The notes under the pieces are model-generated. The model did no database searches. It had not been told where the DNA came from and saw nothing but the letters and a program-made list of their open reading frames with translations. The translations under genes and the position numbers were made by a program. From contig DASVLJ010000043.1 in assembly GCA_036384915.1 (NCBI GenBank), positions 4,484-68,483 of the forward strand: 64,000 bases of DNA, written 5' to 3'. The DNA is from PKWO01 sp036384915. GTDB taxonomy: Bacteria; Pseudomonadota; Gammaproteobacteria; Burkholderiales; Burkholderiaceae_D. This document shows, piece by piece, positions 19,812 to 28,761 of this stretch. Each line of letters opens with the position of its first letter. Position 1 is the first letter of the stretch.

Positions 19812-20540
19812 ATGTACGATATTGAGCAACAGCGTGCGCAGCAGCGGATGCATATTCTGGTTGTCGGGCAGGTGTGCGAGCAGATCGCGCCCTGCGTTGC
19901 CGACGCTTCCATGGCTTTTTCGCACATTGGCGGCGCGGCGAACATTGCGCGCATGCTGGGCGAGCTTGGCGTCAACGTGGGCTTGCAATGCGTGACGGGA
20001 AACGACGCCCATGCCGTCGACACGCAGCTCAGCCAGTTTCTCGCGCTTCTTCCCCAGTACGACATGGCCGTGGTGTCGGATTTTCCCTCAAGCCATGGCG
20101 GCAATCTGGCCCCGATGATGCAGGCTGCCGCGGCTTCGGGAAGGCGGATGGCGGTCGTGCCGTCCCAGCCGGATTTTGCCCGATACGCCGGCGCGTCGTT
20201 GCTGATTTCTTCCGAATCCATGCTGCGCATGGCGCTCCGCGGCTGGGATGACGAAGCGGAGCTGACGCACAAAGTGCAGCGCTTGTCGGCAGGCTGCAGC
20301 CTGGGGGCCGTGTTGGTGGCCAGGGCGGGCCCGGCGCTGTCTCTCTACACGGCCCACGGCCCGATACATTTCCCCATGTCCGGGGCGACAGACGTGGACG
20401 CGCTTGCGGCTTCGGCCGCCTATTTTCTGTGCGCCTGCGGTTCGAGCTATCTTGCCGCCGTGAAAACCAGCCAGACGGAATGCGCCTCCCGCATGGAAAG
20501 AACGCTCGAAGGCGGCGTTCTGGGCGAATATGCGATGTGA
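19812..20540 (+). CDS. PfkB-family sugar kinase-like protein, shortened and degenerate
   Basis: The protein has 242 residues and resembles the kinase half of HldE/RfaE: SHIGGAANIARMLGELG near residue 37, VVSDFPSSHGGNLAPM, and QPDFARYAGASLLISS like the ADP-heptose kinase core. Compared with about 310-330 residues in the family, roughly 80 between the GGAANIAR motif and the SDF motif are missing. The catalytic GAGD reads GATD. It is probably inactive or altered. It sits between the effector-like gene and a deacetylase gene and may be a remnant or a regulatory pseudoenzyme. Confidence 0.65.
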   Translation: MYDIEQQRAQQRMHILVVGQVCEQIAPCVADASMAFSHIGGAANIARMLGELGVNVGLQCVTGNDAHAVDTQLSQFLALLPQYDMAVVSDFPSSHGGNLAPMMQAAAASGRRMAVVPSQPDFARYAGASLLISSESMLRMALRGWDDEAELTHKVQRLSAGCSLGAVLVARAGPALSLYTAHGPIHFPMSGATDVDALAASAAYFLCACGSSYLAAVKTSQTECASRMERTLEGGVLGEYAM

Positions 20541-20541
20541 C

Positions 20542-21291
20542 ATGCCGGCGATATTTTCCATCTCCATCGACGACGGCGGCCTTTCCGACATCCGGGTAGC
20601 CGAGATACTGGCGCGCCACGGCATGCGCGGCACGTTTTTCATTCCGATCCACAACCGCGAAGGCGCGCGCGTGCTGGGGCAGGCGCAAATCCGCGAGATC
20701 GGCAGGCAATTCGAACTCGGCTCGCACACTTACGACCATTGCTTTCTCGATGCTGTGGATTGGCGCACGGCCGGCTTCCAGGTGCGTCAGGGCAAGCACA
20801 GGCTCGAAGAAATGACAGGCGCGGCGGTGCCGGGATTTTGCTACCCCGGCGGAAAATTTTCCAAGGCGCACGAGTCTCTGGTTGCCGAGGCCGGTTTTCA
20901 TTACGCGAGAAGCACGCGCAGCCTGTGCCTGGACATCGGCCGCAGATACGCGATGGGCACTACCTGCCAGTTCTATCCGCATGCCGCCGGCGCATACGTG
21001 CGCAATTACCTGCGCCAGGGCGACTGGGCCGGACGCCGCCGCGGCTTGCTTGCCGCCTTGCGGGGCCGGGACTGGCTGAGCCGGATTTACGCGCTCTTCG
21101 AGCTGGCCTGCGACGAAGGAGGCGTCTTCCACCTGTGGGGGCACTCCGGCGATTTCGACAACTGCGGTATATGGGACGAATTCGAGGCATTCATCGCCTA
21201 TGCCGGCGGCTGCATTCCGCAATCGGCGCGGATGACCAACCTGCAGCTCGCCAACCTAGCACTCGAACCGGTGTTGCAGGTTGGCGCGTAA
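20542..21291 (+). CDS. Polysaccharide deacetylase (NodB-like)
   Basis: The protein has 249 residues. NodB motifs are present: SISIDDGG with the catalytic Asp pair near residue 10, ELGSHTYDH with the metal-binding H-x3-H near 60, and GFCYPGGKFS near 98. It lacks a signal peptide, so it acts in the cytoplasm or on lipid-linked precursors. It should remove N- or O-acetyl groups from a sugar, probably in the EPS. The ATG at 20542 follows the kinase-like stop by one base; an ATG at 20530 overlaps it. Confidence 0.85.
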   Translation: MPAIFSISIDDGGLSDIRVAEILARHGMRGTFFIPIHNREGARVLGQAQIREIGRQFELGSHTYDHCFLDAVDWRTAGFQVRQGKHRLEEMTGAAVPGFCYPGGKFSKAHESLVAEAGFHYARSTRSLCLDIGRRYAMGTTCQFYPHAAGAYVRNYLRQGDWAGRRRGLLAALRGRDWLSRIYALFELACDEGGVFHLWGHSGDFDNCGIWDEFEAFIAYAGGCIPQSARMTNLQLANLALEPVLQVGA

Positions 21292-21319
21292 ATGTCCTGT
21301 CAATGAGAAAGAGGACACC

Positions 21320-22633
21320 ATGACTTGTATCGTGTTGGCAATCACGCCGGATGCCGCCGCAGCGAGCGCCTTGCAAAAGGTCACCGGACGCGCAAGGAAC
21401 GGCTATTTCGAAATGGAATGGTGCGATACCCTGGGCAAAGGCATCGCAAGAATCACGCAAGGCGGCGTGGACATCATCCTTGGCGACTTCCTTATGCCGG
21501 ACGCGGCCGGCATGCACGTGTTTCAGGCCTTGTCGGAGGCGGCGCCGACAACTCCCATCATCATGCTCTGCGATGCCGGGTACGAAGACCTGGGGATGGA
21601 GACCATGCTCATGGGGGGGCAGGGCTACCTGCCCAAGCGGCACTGCCACAACATGCTGATTCCGCATATGTTTTCCAATATCGTCGGCCAGAGCTTCTTC
21701 CGGGAAAAGACATCGGCCCTGAAGGCGCCGGCGGAAGCCGTGTTGGGCGCGCTCGGCGAAGGCGTGGTCGGGACCGACGCCGCCGGCGCGGTCACGTATC
21801 TCAATGCCGCCGCCGAGCGGCTGACGGGATGGCCCGCGTTGGAGGCCTTGGGGCGGCCCGCGGCGGAGGTTCTGCACGTGCAGGGCGGTTCGCCCTCGCG
21901 CTTCGAGGAGGGGCCGTTCGCTTCCGCGCAGGAGGCGCGGCGCGAGCCTTTCCACGTGGATACGGTCCTGACGCGGCGCGGCGGCGGCGAAATCCATGTG
22001 GAAGAATCGATTGTCCCCGTCTACGACAGGCAGAACCGGCTTGCCGGCGCCGTGCTCACCTTGCGGGGCAGCGAGGGCGGGCCGGCCGATGCCGCGGCCC
22101 CCGGCGCCGATGTTCTCCATGATCCCCTGACCGGCTTGCCCGGTCGCCTGCTGCTCAACGATCGCATGCGCTATTCGATGGCATGCGCGCGGCGGAATTT
22201 TTCCCGTGTGGCGCTGCTGATGCTCGACATCGACAATTTCCAGGCCGTCGGCGATACCTATGGGCAAGCCGCCGCCAGGCAATTGCTGCAGCAGGTCGCC
22301 CAGCGCCTGGTGGCGACGGTGCGCGGCAGCGATACGGTGGCCAGGCTGGAAGAGGACGGCTTTGCCGTGCTGCTGCGGGAAGACGGCATCGAGGAAAACG
22401 TGGTGCTGGCGGCGGAGAAGATTTCGTCCGCGCTGGCGCAGCCCTACACGGTCGGCGAGCACGACATTGCCGTGACCTTCAGTGTCGGGGCCGCCATTTA
22501 TCCCGAGGACGGCGCCGACGCCGGCATGCTGGCCGACGGCGCGGAAGCGGCGCTGCGCCTGGTGAAATTCGGGGGCGGGAGGAGCTGCCGCTTCGTCCGC
22601 AGCGATATCCAGAACCGGCTGTCGAGCACCTGA
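21320..22633 (+). CDS. Response regulator-PAS-degenerate GGDEF protein
   Basis: The protein has 437 residues. A receiver-like domain (1-125) has a plausible phosphoacceptor Asp56 in DIILGDFLMPD. A PAS domain (about 135-245) follows, then a GGDEF-type domain (about 265-437) with DPLTGLPGRLLLNDR. The signature reads EEDGF (344-348) instead of GGDEF, so cyclase activity is unlikely. It may instead bind c-di-GMP or GTP, or signal by protein contact. AAAGAGGA precedes the ATG at 21320. As the last gene of the EPS locus it may tune EPS output. Confidence 0.82.
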   Translation: MTCIVLAITPDAAAASALQKVTGRARNGYFEMEWCDTLGKGIARITQGGVDIILGDFLMPDAAGMHVFQALSEAAPTTPIIMLCDAGYEDLGMETMLMGGQGYLPKRHCHNMLIPHMFSNIVGQSFFREKTSALKAPAEAVLGALGEGVVGTDAAGAVTYLNAAAERLTGWPALEALGRPAAEVLHVQGGSPSRFEEGPFASAQEARREPFHVDTVLTRRGGGEIHVEESIVPVYDRQNRLAGAVLTLRGSEGGPADAAAPGADVLHDPLTGLPGRLLLNDRMRYSMACARRNFSRVALLMLDIDNFQAVGDTYGQAAARQLLQQVAQRLVATVRGSDTVARLEEDGFAVLLREDGIEENVVLAAEKISSALAQPYTVGEHDIAVTFSVGAAIYPEDGADAGMLADGAEAALRLVKFGGGRSCRFVRSDIQNRLSST

Positions 22634-22656
22634 ACACGGCAAGCCGGGCGGGTCCG

Positions 22657-22962
22657 CTACTTCTTCATATCGGTAATGCGTTTGGGCTCATAGAGCGCGG
22701 GAATCATGCGGAATTTTTCGCGCCGGTCTCCCATCAGTGCGCGCAGTTCCTTGATGCTCAAGCCGCTGGCGTCATGCATGCGAATGAGCAGGATGCCGCC
22801 GATGGGCAGCTTCCCGTGCCGGATCTTGCTGATCACCGGCGCTTCGACCGCCAGCACCCGTGAGAGCGCCGCATCGTTTTTCAATTCGAGCGTGTTGATC
22901 AAGGCATCGAGCAATCTGTTCGGATCGTAGTCGGCAGGTGCTTCCGGCTGAGTAGTGGCCAT
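22657..22962 (-). CDS. Small XRE-like helix-turn-helix protein
   Basis: The protein has 101 residues. The frame is buried in a very long antisense ORF but looks real: LLDALINTLELKNDAALSRVLAVEAPVISKIRHGKLPIG fits a XRE-type HTH (about residues 15-60), and the tail SIKELRALMGDRREKFRM is a pattern I associate with short regulators common in Oxalobacteraceae. The ATG at 22962 is followed by an acidic Pro-rich start. It converges on the GGDEF gene with a 23-base gap. It is probably a DNA-binding regulator; the target is unknown. Confidence 0.75.
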   Translation of the reverse strand: MATTQPEAPADYDPNRLLDALINTLELKNDAALSRVLAVEAPVISKIRHGKLPIGGILLIRMHDASGLSIKELRALMGDRREKFRMIPALYEPKRITDMKK

Positions 22963-23130
22963 GATATTTGTTTTCGCAATCGAGTCCAACCGAGGTGTTA
23001 ATCGTACCGGTCGGGCGGCCGGGAGGGTTTGCGAATCGTCAATGCCCGTGCGTTCGCGCAGCGCGGTTTTGATCGCGCCGTCCTGTCGCGCCAGGCCCCA
23101 AGCCGCCTGCCGTGCCGGGGTTCCCCGGTT

Positions 23131-23171
23131 TTGATTTATGTCAAGGCCGGCCGGCTGGAATTGCGGACAAT
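23131..23171 (+). promoter_or_regulatory. FNR/CRP-type site and promoter for the PAS kinase gene
   Basis: TTGAT-TTAT-GTCAA at 23131-23144 is an exact FNR-type match. GACAAT (23166-23171) is a four-of-six -10 starting 28.5 bases from the box centre. The predicted start near 23178 gives a leader of about 70 nt. A GC-rich palindrome (CCGGGG-TT-CCCCGG, 23115-23128) abuts the site. Confidence 0.65.
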
Positions 23172-23250
23172 CCCCATGCATGGAGGAGGCCGGCGGCTGT
23201 GGCGGCGCAAGGGCGGGCGACGCCGCCGTGGAAACCGGTTGATTAAAAAT

Positions 23251-25239
23251 ATGCCAGATCGATCTTTGAATAAGACCATGGAAAGGCCCGGGGCCGCGCA
23301 AGGCACTCGTCCGCAGGCGCAGCCCAAGGAGCAACTGCAGGCCTTTATCCGGCACGCGCCGATTGCCATGGCCATGTTCGACCTCGGCATGAACTACCTT
23401 TGCGTCAGCGATGCGTGGGCCGCCGTTTTCGGCGGCGGCAGGCGCGACCTGGCCGGCTTGAATCACTATGAGGTGGTGCCGGACATGCCGCCGGAATGGC
23501 GCGGCTTTCACCAGCAGGGCATGCATGGCGCGATCCTGAAGCATGAGGAGCACAAGTGGCACAGGGCCGACGGCAGCGCCGTCTGGCTGAGCTGGTCGCT
23601 GCAGCCCTGGCGCGATGACGCCGGCGAAATCGGCGGCATCGTGATCGTTGCGGACGATGTCACCGAGCGCAAGCGGCTCGAAGCCATGGTAAGGCAAAGC
23701 GAACAGCGGCTGTACGGCGTGGTCAATGCGGCGACCGACGCCCTGGCTGCGCAAGGCAGTCCGTTGCAGGATGCGGCACTCAAGCCGGTGGCGGGACAAA
23801 GCGAGCAGTCTCTCATCCGGTCGCGCGAGCAATTGCGCTCGTTCATCCGGCATGCGCCGGTCGCCATTGCCATGTTCGACCGCGACATGAATTACCTCGC
23901 CACCAGCGACGATTGGCTCAGCGATTACGGACGCGGCAGGACCGACCTCGTCGGGCTGAACCACTATGAACTGTTCCCCGACATCCCGCCCGAATGGCGC
24001 GCCTTTCACCAGCAGGGGATGCATGGCGCCATCCTCAAGAACAACGAGGACATGTGGACCCTGGCCGACGGCAGCCACTACTGGCTGCGCTGGTCGCTTC
24101 AGCCCTGGCGCGACGAAAACGGCGAGATCGGCGGCATCGTCATCGCGGCGGAAGACATCACCGAGCGCAAGCGGCTCGATGTGATGGTGCGGGAAAGCGA
24201 GCAGCGCCTGTATGGCGTGGTCAATGCCGCGATGGATGCCATCGTGACGGTAGACGAGAATTTTCGCGTGATACTGTGCAACCCGGCTGCCGAGACCATG
24301 TTCGGCGTGGATGCCGCCGAGGCGATGGGCCAGCCGCTGGACCGCTTTCTGCCGGCCCGTTTCCGCGCAGGCCACGAGAGCCGCGTGAAGACCTTCGGCA
24401 CCGAGGGGCGCACCTCGCGCGCCATGGGCAACCTCGGCGAAGTCACGGGATTGCGCGCGGACGGCGAGGAATTCCCGATCGAGGCGACGATCTCGGAAAT
24501 CGACATCCAGGGGAAGAAGCTTTATACCGCGATCATGCGCGACATCACCGGGCGCAAGAGGGCGGAAGCGGAATTGCGGTCGCACGAGGAGAAGCTGCGC
24601 GGCCTGCTGGCCCACCAGGAACACATCAAGGAAGAGGAACGCATCCGCATCGCGCGGGAAATCCATGACGAACTCGGCAGCGCCCTGACCGGCTGCGGCG
24701 CCTATCTCTCCGCCATGATTTACGAAGAGGAAAAGAATGGCGCCGCGCCGGACGGCCGGCTGCTCAAGGCCCACCTTCTGCTCGACTCGGCTGCGGAAAC
24801 CATGCGCCGCGTCATCGCCGACCTGCGCCCGAGCGTGCTCGACGAGCTCGGCGTCTGGGCCGCCCTGGAATGGTATGCCGAGCAGACCCAGTTGCACACC
24901 GGCTTGCGCTGCCGCGTTTCCGTTGACCCCGTTCTGGAAGAGGTCGCGCTCGACCGCGACCGCAGCAGCGCCCTGTTCCGCATCCTGCAGGAATCGCTCA
25001 CCAACGTGCAGCGCCATGCCAAGGCCGGCAAGGTGGAGATACGCGTCAGGCGGGTGGCGCAGGGGCTGGAAATGGAGGTCGACGACGACGGCATCGGCGT
25101 CGCCGCCGCCTCTGCCGCGCCCGGTCGGCAGTCGTGGGGGCTGGCGGGCATGAAGGAGCGCGCGCGCTACCTTGGCGGCAGTGTGGAAGTGTCCGATCTT
25201 TCGCCCGGCACGCGGGTGGCGGTGTGCATACCATTTTGA
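23251..25239 (+). CDS. Sensor histidine kinase with duplicated PAS domains (NarL/DesK type)
   Basis: The protein has 662 residues without membrane helices. PAS-A (about 30-165) and PAS-B (about 200-335) are near copies, sharing FIRHAP, FHQQGMHGAILK and SLQPWRD segments. PAS-C (about 340-455) is of a different type. A HisKA_3 dimerisation domain has His472 in AREIHDELG, and the HATPase has DDDGIGV and GLAGMKERARYLGG. No response regulator is adjacent. The start could also be ATG 23278. It is a soluble sensor probably transcribed from the FNR-type promoter. The wax ester synthase gene begins 15 bases after it. Confidence 0.85.
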   Translation: MPDRSLNKTMERPGAAQGTRPQAQPKEQLQAFIRHAPIAMAMFDLGMNYLCVSDAWAAVFGGGRRDLAGLNHYEVVPDMPPEWRGFHQQGMHGAILKHEEHKWHRADGSAVWLSWSLQPWRDDAGEIGGIVIVADDVTERKRLEAMVRQSEQRLYGVVNAATDALAAQGSPLQDAALKPVAGQSEQSLIRSREQLRSFIRHAPVAIAMFDRDMNYLATSDDWLSDYGRGRTDLVGLNHYELFPDIPPEWRAFHQQGMHGAILKNNEDMWTLADGSHYWLRWSLQPWRDENGEIGGIVIAAEDITERKRLDVMVRESEQRLYGVVNAAMDAIVTVDENFRVILCNPAAETMFGVDAAEAMGQPLDRFLPARFRAGHESRVKTFGTEGRTSRAMGNLGEVTGLRADGEEFPIEATISEIDIQGKKLYTAIMRDITGRKRAEAELRSHEEKLRGLLAHQEHIKEEERIRIAREIHDELGSALTGCGAYLSAMIYEEEKNGAAPDGRLLKAHLLLDSAAETMRRVIADLRPSVLDELGVWAALEWYAEQTQLHTGLRCRVSVDPVLEEVALDRDRSSALFRILQESLTNVQRHAKAGKVEIRVRRVAQGLEMEVDDDGIGVAAASAAPGRQSWGLAGMKERARYLGGSVEVSDLSPGTRVAVCIPF

Positions 25240-25254
25240 CTGTTCGAGGAAGAC

Positions 25255-26772
25255 ATGGAAACCAGTGAACCGCTCTTTGCCGTCGACGCCGGTTGGCTGA
25301 GGATGGACAAGCCGACCAATCTGATGATGATCTGCGGCATGTTCCTGTTTGCCGAACGCGTCGATCCGTCCGCGCTCAAGCGGGTAATTGCCGAACGCAT
25401 GCTGTGCTTCCACCGGTTTCGCCAGCGCGTCGCCGACCGCGGCGAAGGCTTGCATTGGGAAACCGATCCGGACTTCAATCTGGATTGGCATGTGCGGCAC
25501 GTGGCGCTTCCCAAAGGCGGCGCAGGCCATGCACTGGAAGGACTGGCGGGCGACCTGATCAGCACGCCGCTCGATCCGTCCAGGCCCATGTGGCAGTTCC
25601 ACCTGATCGATGCGGGGGCGCACGGCAGCGCGCTGGTGCTGCGCATCCATCATTGCTACGGCGACGGATTTGCCCTGACCCATGTCGTCATGAGCATGAC
25701 CGACGGCGATCCGGCGCATCCGCGGCTGGCGTCCACGGACGTGCCCGGGCAGGGGCCGGGGCGCGCCGCCTGGGAACGGATATTCGGCCAGGTCACGGAA
25801 ACCTTTGGCGATGCGGTCAGGGCCACCCTGGGCGCCGTCGAGGTCGGCAGCGATTTGATCGCCCACCCGGCCAAGGCCGTCGGCTACGCGCGCGCGGCTA
25901 CCGATTTCGCGTACCAGAGCGCGGTGATTGCGAGCATGACGCCGGATTCGCCGACGCGCCTGAAAGGGCCGCTCGACGTCATGAAGCGGGTGGCCTGGGC
26001 CGAGCCGATCCCGCTGGCGGAAGTCAAGGCATTGGCGCATTGGCTGGGATGCTCGGTCAACGACGTGCTGGTTTCCTGCGCCGCCGGCGCCTTGCGCGCC
26101 TTTCTCGAAGAGCAGGAGGAACTGTCCGACCATGCCGAAGTCAGGGCGCTCGTGCCGGTGAACCTGCGCCCCGCAGGGCGGGTGACGAGCTTGGGCAACC
26201 ATTTCGGCCTGGTGTTTCTCAGCCTGCCGATCGATATTGCCGACCCCTTCGCGCGGGTCCAGGAAACCAGGCGGCGCATGGCCAGGCTCAGGCATTCGCA
26301 GCAGCCGCTGGTGGCCCTGGCCATTCTCGCCGGCATGGGCATCGCGCCCGAATTCATCAAGGACAGGGTGCTGGAAGCGCTGGCGGCCAATGCCAGCGCC
26401 GTGATCACGAACGTGCATGGACCGGAGCAGGCACGCTATCTCGCCGGCAAACGCATCGAACGGCAGATGTTCTGGGTGCCCCAGGCCGGCGGCATCGGCG
26501 TCGGGATCAGCATCCTGAGCTACAACGGCGAGGTGAGTTTCGGTCTGGTTTCGGACGTCAGGCGCATGCCCGACCCGCAAGCCGTGGTGGACCGTTTCGC
26601 CGGCGAATTCAACACGATGCTGATGAGCGCCTTGATGGCGCCATGGGCCGGCGAACGCGGTGCGCGCGGTACGCGCAAGGCGGATAATACGCATACTACG
26701 CAGGGGCCGCAAAGGGCGCCAAGGTCGCAAAACGGCCAGGCCCGGCGTTCCCGCCGAGCCGGTTCGCGATAG
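25255..26772 (+). CDS. Wax ester synthase / diacylglycerol acyltransferase (WS/DGAT)
   Basis: The protein has 505 residues. The active-site motif HHCYGDG (residues 132-138) matches HHxxxDG, and the N-terminal MDKPTNLMM and the NVHGPEQARYLAG segment are typical of the family. It joins acyl-CoA to fatty alcohol or diacylglycerol, making wax esters or triacylglycerol at lipid droplets on the inner membrane. The last 35 or so residues are basic and repetitive, outside the family fold. GAGGAAG precedes the ATG. It forms an operon with the PAS kinase and ends 5 bases from the converging tadC. Confidence 0.9.
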   Translation: METSEPLFAVDAGWLRMDKPTNLMMICGMFLFAERVDPSALKRVIAERMLCFHRFRQRVADRGEGLHWETDPDFNLDWHVRHVALPKGGAGHALEGLAGDLISTPLDPSRPMWQFHLIDAGAHGSALVLRIHHCYGDGFALTHVVMSMTDGDPAHPRLASTDVPGQGPGRAAWERIFGQVTETFGDAVRATLGAVEVGSDLIAHPAKAVGYARAATDFAYQSAVIASMTPDSPTRLKGPLDVMKRVAWAEPIPLAEVKALAHWLGCSVNDVLVSCAAGALRAFLEEQEELSDHAEVRALVPVNLRPAGRVTSLGNHFGLVFLSLPIDIADPFARVQETRRRMARLRHSQQPLVALAILAGMGIAPEFIKDRVLEALAANASAVITNVHGPEQARYLAGKRIERQMFWVPQAGGIGVGISILSYNGEVSFGLVSDVRRMPDPQAVVDRFAGEFNTMLMSALMAPWAGERGARGTRKADNTHTTQGPQRAPRSQNGQARRSRRAGSR

Positions 26773-26777
26773 CCGGG

Positions 26778-27731
26778 TCAGGGCAGGTTTTGCCCCGCAA
26801 TCATCGGCAGGATGCTATTGGCAATGCGGATCAGCGCCGGGCCCAGCACGACCATGCTGATGGCCGGAAAGATGCACAGCACCAGGGGAAACAGCATCTT
26901 GGTCGAAACCTTGGCGGCCAATTCTTCCGCTCGGATCTGCCTTTTCTGGCGCAGCTCCTCCGAAAACACGCGCATGGAAGCACCCACGCTGGTGCCGAAC
27001 TTGTCGGCCTGGATCAGCATCGAGACGAAGGTGCCGACCTCGTCGATGGCGGTGCGCGCGGCGAGATTGCGCAGGGCATGCTCGCGCGCGTTGCCGGCGC
27101 GGATTTCCAGGTTGGTCAAGTGCAGCTCCTGCGCCAGGGGAACGCTCTTGATGCGGATCTCTTCGGCCACGCGCGCCAGGGCCGCATCGAGGCCGAGGCC
27201 GGCTTCCACGCAGACCAGCATCAGGTCGGCGGCGTCGGGGAAGTTGTCGAAAATCTCGCGCTGGCGGCGCGCTATCAGCCGGCGCAGCACCATGTTGGGG
27301 ATGTAGCAGCCGACGGTGGCGACCGACACCAGGACGAACAGCATGACGTTGCGTTCCAGCTCCGCGCCGCTCATGCGCAACAGCAGATAACAGGCGGCGG
27401 CAAATACGAGGGGCAGCAAGGTCTTCATTCCGAAATAGATCAGCGGGGCGTTCTCGCTGCGCAGGCCGGCCGAAATGAAGCGGATGCGTAGGGGCGAGCT
27501 TTCCCAGTCGCCGCTCGGAGACGACAGCTTGGCGAACGGGCCGACCACGCTGACCACCGTGGCGAGCCAATCGCCTTTTTGCGCCGGCGGCGCAATTTGC
27601 CGCATGCGGTGCTGCGTCTGCATGGAACCCAGGAGCGCGAGCACACCGTATGCTCCCGCAGCGACGGAAGCGAATATGAGCGCGTAGTAGAGAATAGACG
27701 CTGAGAGAATAGACATTGAGAAGATGGACAT
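26778..27731 (-). CDS. tadC: Tad pilus assembly inner-membrane protein TadC
   Basis: The protein has 317 residues. A GspF-type domain (about 165-290) with FPDAADLMLVCVEAGLGLDAAL lies between membrane helices, as in TadC. It forms the inner-membrane platform of the Flp pilus with TadB. The N-terminus repeats MSI-like codons (MSIFSMSIL) because of a 15-bp imperfect tandem repeat at about 27690-27735, so the exact start Met is uncertain. It is the last gene of the tad operon. Confidence 0.9.
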   Translation of the reverse strand: MSIFSMSILSASILYYALIFASVAAGAYGVLALLGSMQTQHRMRQIAPPAQKGDWLATVVSVVGPFAKLSSPSGDWESSPLRIRFISAGLRSENAPLIYFGMKTLLPLVFAAACYLLLRMSGAELERNVMLFVLVSVATVGCYIPNMVLRRLIARRQREIFDNFPDAADLMLVCVEAGLGLDAALARVAEEIRIKSVPLAQELHLTNLEIRAGNAREHALRNLAARTAIDEVGTFVSMLIQADKFGTSVGASMRVFSEELRQKRQIRAEELAAKVSTKMLFPLVLCIFPAISMVVLGPALIRIANSILPMIAGQNLP

Positions 27732-27756
27732 TGTTATCTCCGGATAGGGTTCTGCT

Positions 27757-28752
27757 TCAAACCCTGATTTTGGTGGTGCGCCACAGCCAGAACGCCCCGG
27801 CGGCCATGAGCAGGAGGGTGATCCGCGTGATCTCGATTCCCACAGGGTCGGTCCACAGCACGCCGATGAATTCGGGATTGCCCCACTGCAGCAGGGCCGC
27901 CAGCGCGAAGGGCAGCAAGCCCAGCGTCCATGCGGAAATCCTGCCTTCCGCGGTCAGGACGCGGATGCGCGCCAGCAGGTTCAGGCGGCCGCGGATCAGG
28001 CTGCCGAGATTGGACAGCACTTCGGTCAGGTTGCCGCCGGTTTCGCGCTGTATCGACACGGCGACGATGAAATAGCGCAAATCGGTCAGCGGCACGCGTT
28101 GCCCGAGGTTGGCCAGGGCCTGCTGCAATGGGACGCCGAAGTTGATTTCATCGTGCGCGATGGCGAATTCGCGCGCAATGGGTTCGCTCATTTCTTCCCC
28201 CACCATTTTCAATGCGGCCGCGAAGGAATGGCCGGCGCGCATGGCGCGCGACAGCAAGTCCAGCGCGTCGGGCAGCTGGCGTTCCATCCTGCCCAGGCGC
28301 ACGCGGCGGCGCCACAGGGCGAAGGCGAGCGGCGCCAGGGCGGGGCCGAGTGCGACGGCCGCCTCGAATGCGGCGCCGAAGGCGTGCAGGTAGAAGCGGA
28401 GCAGGGCGAAGGCTCCGATCCAGGCCAGGGCCGACATCGACAGCAGCATGGCAACGGTCCATTCCAGCCCGGACTGCAGCAACAGGCGCTCCAGCGCGTC
28501 CATGCGCGGAATCGCCTGAAGCAGGCGCGCGAGCAGGGGGATTTCGCTGCGCATCTGTTCTTTCAGCACGGAGGTTTGCCCGGCGTCGCGCGCCCCGGCG
28601 GAGAGGGCGCGCAGCCGCCGTTCTATCTTCTTCGCCTCCGGCCCGCGGTAGGTGTCCCACAACAGGTACAGGCCTTCGATAAGCAGCACGGTCGCCACGA
28701 ATGTGAGGACGGCGAAGACCAGGAGGAAATTGCTTTTCAATAGCATGCTCAC
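27757..28752 (-). CDS. tadB: Tad pilus assembly inner-membrane protein TadB
   Basis: The protein has 331 residues. It has an N-terminal membrane helix, a GspF-type domain with LPDALDLLSRAMRAGHSFAAAL, and C-terminal helices. It is the partner of TadC in the pilus platform. It starts 9 bases after tadA ends, so they are in one transcript. Confidence 0.9.
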   Translation of the reverse strand: MSMLLKSNFLLVFAVLTFVATVLLIEGLYLLWDTYRGPEAKKIERRLRALSAGARDAGQTSVLKEQMRSEIPLLARLLQAIPRMDALERLLLQSGLEWTVAMLLSMSALAWIGAFALLRFYLHAFGAAFEAAVALGPALAPLAFALWRRRVRLGRMERQLPDALDLLSRAMRAGHSFAAALKMVGEEMSEPIAREFAIAHDEINFGVPLQQALANLGQRVPLTDLRYFIVAVSIQRETGGNLTEVLSNLGSLIRGRLNLLARIRVLTAEGRISAWTLGLLPFALAALLQWGNPEFIGVLWTDPVGIEITRITLLLMAAGAFWLWRTTKIRV

Positions 28753-28761
28753 GTCGGCCTC

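Noticed and set aside
23115..23132. Terminator at CCGGGG-TT-CCCCGG-TTTT
   Set aside because: A two-base loop is too tight for the full stem, and no gene ends just upstream on the plus strand.
22657..26730. A 1357-codon minus-strand ORF across the kinase and wax ester synthase genes
   Set aside because: It is antisense to two clear genes and has the Arg/His/Gly-rich composition of a GC-rich shadow frame. Only its last 101 codons (22657-22962) look like a real gene.
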